Source: Nostoc sp. ATCC 53789
GTDB lineage: Bacteria; Cyanobacteriota; Cyanobacteriia; Cyanobacteriales; Nostocaceae
Direction of reading: 5' to 3'
Assembly: GCF_009873495.1 (NCBI RefSeq)
Contig: NZ_CP046707.1
Coordinates: 1-64,000, forward strand
Length of the DNA: 64,000 nucleotides
How positions within the stretch are numbered: position 1 is the first letter of the stretch; every line of letters begins with the position of its first letter. Under the pieces are notes generated by a model. That model was not told where the DNA came from. It did not search any database and saw nothing but the letters and a program-made list of their open reading frames with translations. The position numbers and the translations under genes were made by a program. Positions 60,346-64,000 of this stretch are shown here, piece after piece.

Positions 60346-61919
60346 ATCGCTATTTTTTGTCTGCAACAATTCTTCGATTAGAGAATAAAATAAACGTACC
60401 CACTACGCTTATTTTGGGTAACTTCAATTTCAGCCATTTTTGCATGGCTTTTGAAGCGAAAAAATGAAAATTTGGGATAAAAAATTATTTTAGCAGTGTT
60501 AGGTGGGATGGTTGACGCGATTGCAATCAGCTAAAATTGACTACAAAAGAACGACAAAAGAACGACAAAAGCAGATCAAGTTTCACAGATGGAATGACAA
60601 CGCCCATTCACCCAATCCCTAATCTCCAATGTCTAATAGGGCCGCCAGGGGAGTAGAGCGTAGCATGACTACGGGCATCGCCTCTTCCTCAACATCCAAT
60701 GCCCAATGGCGAATGCGGTCGAGCTAGAGGGGTGAGAGTCAGCAGTGGGGGAATAGGAGCCGATGGCGATCGCTTCGGGAATTAAGCATAGGTCGAAGAA
60801 GGTGGTTCGGCTAGCAAGAACCGCAGGCATCGCGGCCATTCATTGTCTAAGGCATTCTTCTAACTACTGCCGGGAGTAAAATCAAGAGCGGTGGCTTTAA
60901 GGTCTGAAGGGGTTCGGTTATGCGATCGCGCTGTTGTCATGCCAAGCTTGCGGCTTATTTTGTAGTCGTGGGCTTAGACCCGCCGAAGTTTGTTAAAGAA
61001 ACAAAATCCACAAAAAAAATTACCCCTGTTTTTGACCCTTTTTTTGTCTATCTAATTGATAATTACTCTCAATATTAACCGCCCAAACCGTGATTATTGA
61101 CACATTTATCAAGAAATATTACAGTTTTGCCACTAGTTTCTTGATTCGACTAAATTCGTGCGTCTGATAGAAAATCTCGAAAAAACATCCATTTTCCCAA
61201 TCCTCACCAACTACATTCAACATCTCCCAATATCTATCCAACATCTCCCAATTCTCTAATTTGTTTCTTACCTTTTTAGCCCTTGAACATCATCCACTCA
61301 CAAAATTCTCATTAGCTCAAAAATTCCCAATAAATCCGAACAGTTCCCAATACTTATAAGAAGTCTCCCATTTGCTCCCAATAATTGGTAAATTATCGGG
61401 AAATTCGCTTAAAAGCTTTTAAGCTCTGTAATCCATCTTTTTCTGACGCACAGTACGCCATATTTGGCGGAAAGTTTTTGAGAGTCAAAATTGAAAAGCA
61501 GAAGCATAAGCAACAGCCATCAAAAAAGACTACTGAATAACTACATAAGCACGACAAAAGCCACCGATGAATTCACCCCTCTTTTCACAAACGTATTACG
61601 GGGGGGGTAAGAGGGGTGGAGAGAGGAAATGTCCAAGGCAATTGAATAAATTGAGCCGAAATAAATTCAGGGCAATTACTTCATACGAACGACTTGCGGG
61701 GTGAGGCACAAGTCTGCTTTGAACTTGTCCCCCAATTAGAACCACAATTAAGAAGCCAAATTCTGATCAATAAACCCCAGGCTTATTGATCAGAAATAAT
61801 ACAGACTTGTTGCAAACGTACTTCAAAAAACTGCTCAATCGAGTAATTGCTTGAGCAAGTAAATCTGTAATTTCAACTGTGAGACAGAGTAAATCACAGC
61901 AGTCTTTAGAGTGTTGCTG

Positions 61920-62165
61920 TCAGCACCAATGCGCTTTATGACAAAAGGCCCCCAACACATCCATCCTTAAAGTACTCAAAACAATTTTAGTCAAACCTCT
62001 GCCCGACATTCGACGCTCTCGCTCTCGTAAAAATTGCAGCAACTGGCCATCGCTACTGTCGTGACTGCGCTTAATCGAAAGCACTTCTAAATTAGGTTGC
62101 TCTATGTCCTGTATTCCTACCGAATTTAAGAAGATTGTGTGTAAGCCATCGTGTTGATTGATACC
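61920..62165 (-). pseudogene. Right copy of the startless open-frame remnant
   Basis: It is the mirror image of 3057-3302, with the same 81-codon frame and no standard start. Confidence 0.4.
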
Positions 62166-63612
62166 AAATTTCGATGACTGTCAAAATGCGCCGTAAACTA
62201 CCCCTAGTATCCCTCTACTGTACCAAATGACTGTCAAACGACAGTCATTGTCCAAAAACCCGATGACTGTCAAACGACTGTCGTTATGTACACTAAAGGT
62301 GCTTTTGGGCGTATTTTGACAGTAGGCAGTAAGCGCGATTTCTCCCCCAAAAGTGGATTTCGGGCATTTGTATAAGTGATACCATACTCACTATGGTTTC
62401 ATGCCCTGCGGGTGGCTGCGCCATCTCTCGCTGCGCTCGTGACATGAAACCGCCGTTCGCTTGGAGAGGTTTTTGAGTACTACACTTACACTGCATTTGT
62501 AGCATAAATCTTTGATGTCGCCACTAACAATTCTCAGAATTGAGAAACTAAAAACATTCGGCAATGTTGCCGCAAGTGATGACCATGTTACCAGGAATAG
62601 AGAAACACCCAACGCAGATCCAACTAGAGATAATAGACGGTTGATTGAGGGAGAAGACTCACGCGACTGTTAGCAGCGATCGCTCTCGTAACGGGCGGTT
62701 ACGCCATGTATATAGAGGGCATGACTAGTGGTATCAGAATTTGATACAAAATACGGCTATTCTCAGTGGTGACTACCAAAAACCGTATAAAAACCAGCAT
62801 TGCCAAGCTAGTACAAAAATGAAGTGGTTGCCCGTAGCCAAGAATTGAGATTGGGGATTTGGGTTTTGGTAGTCATGGTCTGGTAGTCATAATAGATTTG
62901 GTAGTCATGATGATTAATATCTATTTATATAGAGGGCGTGACTACGGTATCAGAACTTGATACAAAATGCCGCTCTTCTCAGTGGTGACTACCAATTTTG
63001 TATAAAAGCCAGCATTGGCAAAGCAGTACAAAATTGAGATGGTGGCGCGGTTATGCCAGTGGGGAGACGCGGCAACGCCGCCGTCGGGTAGGCAACGCAG
63101 TTGCCAGTCAAATATCAAATATAAGGTGAGATTTAATAACTTAAGTCTTGAAACATGAAAAGATAGTCAGATAAGGAAAGCGCTGAGTCAGCAGCGCAGT
63201 TAGGAAATTGGTAGGTTTAATACAATAATGCTAATATGCTGGCACTAACTGTATAGACTGATCAAAAAGCGAGGTTAACAGCGATCTCTTCTATCGTTGT
63301 TAACCTCGCTTTTTCACCCTTGTATTTGCGTAACTTGCGTCCAAAGGCATCGCGATCGCAGTTCACCTCCTAGCCAATACTCACAACCTGTTATCAATCT
63401 CAAAACTAGTTAGTAAAAATGTCTAACCGGATAGATGCAATATAGAGCGTAGCTGCCAGTTCTACGCACTTGGGGAAATTGCCAGCCGTCTTAGAGATGC
63501 TCTCGCGCTCGGTAGGCGATGCCTTTGGCGGGTGTAGCCATCGCGGACACCGCTTCGCAGTTAAAGTAGTTATGTCTTAAAATTTTCAATAGGCATAACT
63601 CTTGTAACTGCC

Positions 63613-64000
63613 ATGACAGACCGCATCGACCAAATCATAGAGAAGCTTCAACAATTAAAGGAAATCAGGCAGCATCTGGTCAATGAACCAATGTCTGAAT
63701 CTGGGGTCTGGATTCATCAGTATGAGGTACGCAAAAAATATAAAAAAGATGGTGAAATCTACTGGTATGTATACGCAAAATGGCAAGCTAATGAGCCAAT
63801 TTTCAAGAGGAACCCAAAAGCTAGGCTAAAAGGGATTGTGAAGCGCGGCAAGAACCCAGAGTATACCTGCCACCAACACATAGGCAGAGTAGGCAGTAGC
63901 ACTGGGTTAGGAACCGATCCAGAGGTAACAGAAGCATATCGTGAATGGGAAAATCGCAAGCAATTGGATGCGATCGATAAAGCCTTGGAAGAGATAGAGA
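63613..64000 (+). CDS. Hypothetical protein in the terminal repeat (right copy, partial)
   Basis: The ATG at 63613 opens the same 143-residue protein as 1178-1609, reading towards the right end. The window ends after about 129 codons; the stop is expected at 64044. Confidence 0.7.
   Translation, partial: MTDRIDQIIEKLQQLKEIRQHLVNEPMSESGVWIHQYEVRKKYKKDGEIYWYVYAKWQANEPIFKRNPKARLKGIVKRGKNPEYTCHQHIGRVGSSTGLGTDPEVTEAYREWENRKQLDAIDKALEEIE

Larger units (their letters stand above)
60364..64000. repeat. Right terminal inverted repeat (partial)
   Basis: This is the reverse complement of 1222-4858, with no indel at the points compared. The window cuts it. All left-arm contents recur: ATTGGGA words at 61195-61382, an 18-bp palindrome at 61407-61424, GACAGTCAT repeats at 62167-62288 and subtelomeric repeats at 62706-62815, 62887-63008 and, in part, beyond. 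The remaining 1221 bases, including the telomere, should follow 64000. Confidence 0.97.

Overview
The window looks like almost all of a linear plasmid from a filamentous heterocyst-forming cyanobacterium of the Nostoc/Anabaena type. Pointers are the many GCGATCGC (HIP1) sites, a CyRepA1-type replication protein, a NucA/NuiA nuclease-inhibitor pair, a Nif11-like peptide, DUF4112 and GlsB-type proteins, and a plasmid-borne tRNA array. The linear form is inferred from three independent signals. (1) Bases 1-4858 reappear as the reverse complement at 60364-64000; paired coordinates always sum to 65222, so no indel separates the copies at the points compared. (2) The window begins on a perfect 18-bp palindrome, TGTTAATTTAAATTAACA, as expected for an assembled hairpin end. 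(3) A protelomerase (telomere resolvase) family gene lies at 54888-56738. If the right repeat is complete, the replicon ends near 65221, about 1.2 kb past the window.

Layout. 1-4858: left terminal inverted repeat, mostly non-coding, with subtelomeric repeats, inverted repeats, one small gene and a gene remnant. 4895-5757: 11-bp iterons and a truncated copy of the resolvase C-terminal domain. 5.8-11.1 kb: small accessory genes (GIY-YIG, Hsp20, a reverse-strand cluster headed by an XRE regulator). 11.3-22.4 kb: a region rich in probable defence genes (DUF262, HNH with a possible sulfur-binding domain, a second HNH, a DUF3696 ATPase pair, a NERD-helicase, a PD-(D/E)XK nuclease). 22.7-34.4 kb: an ECF-like sigma factor, stress and secreted proteins, nucA/nuiA, a tyrosine recombinase, two more acetyltransferase/HNH genes. 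34.8-37.9 kb: an HNH gene and a 26-member tRNA array with its own promoter and terminator, covering all 20 amino acids. 38.1-39.8 kb: parAB. 40-44 kb: aldo/keto reductase, a glutathionylspermidine-synthase-like enzyme and a membrane partner. 44.2-49.3 kb: CyRepA1 gene and small upstream genes on the minus strand. 49.5-54.5 kb: a seven-gene plus-strand operon with a membrane-anchored ATPase. 54.7-57.2 kb: telomere resolvase with a repeated operator, then a Nif11-like peptide. 58-60.3 kb: decayed small genes, another resolvase remnant and a second 11-bp iteron array. 60364-64000: right terminal repeat.

How it fits together. CyRepA1 would replicate the molecule, ParAB would segregate it, and the resolvase would convert replicated palindromic ends into hairpins. 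A 10-bp box, TAACC(A/T)GTTA, occurs near the left end and, in three copies exactly 21 bp apart plus an inverted partner, in the resolvase promoter. This suggests that the enzyme recognises its telomeres and also controls its own gene. The tRNA array, nucleases and stress genes are cargo.
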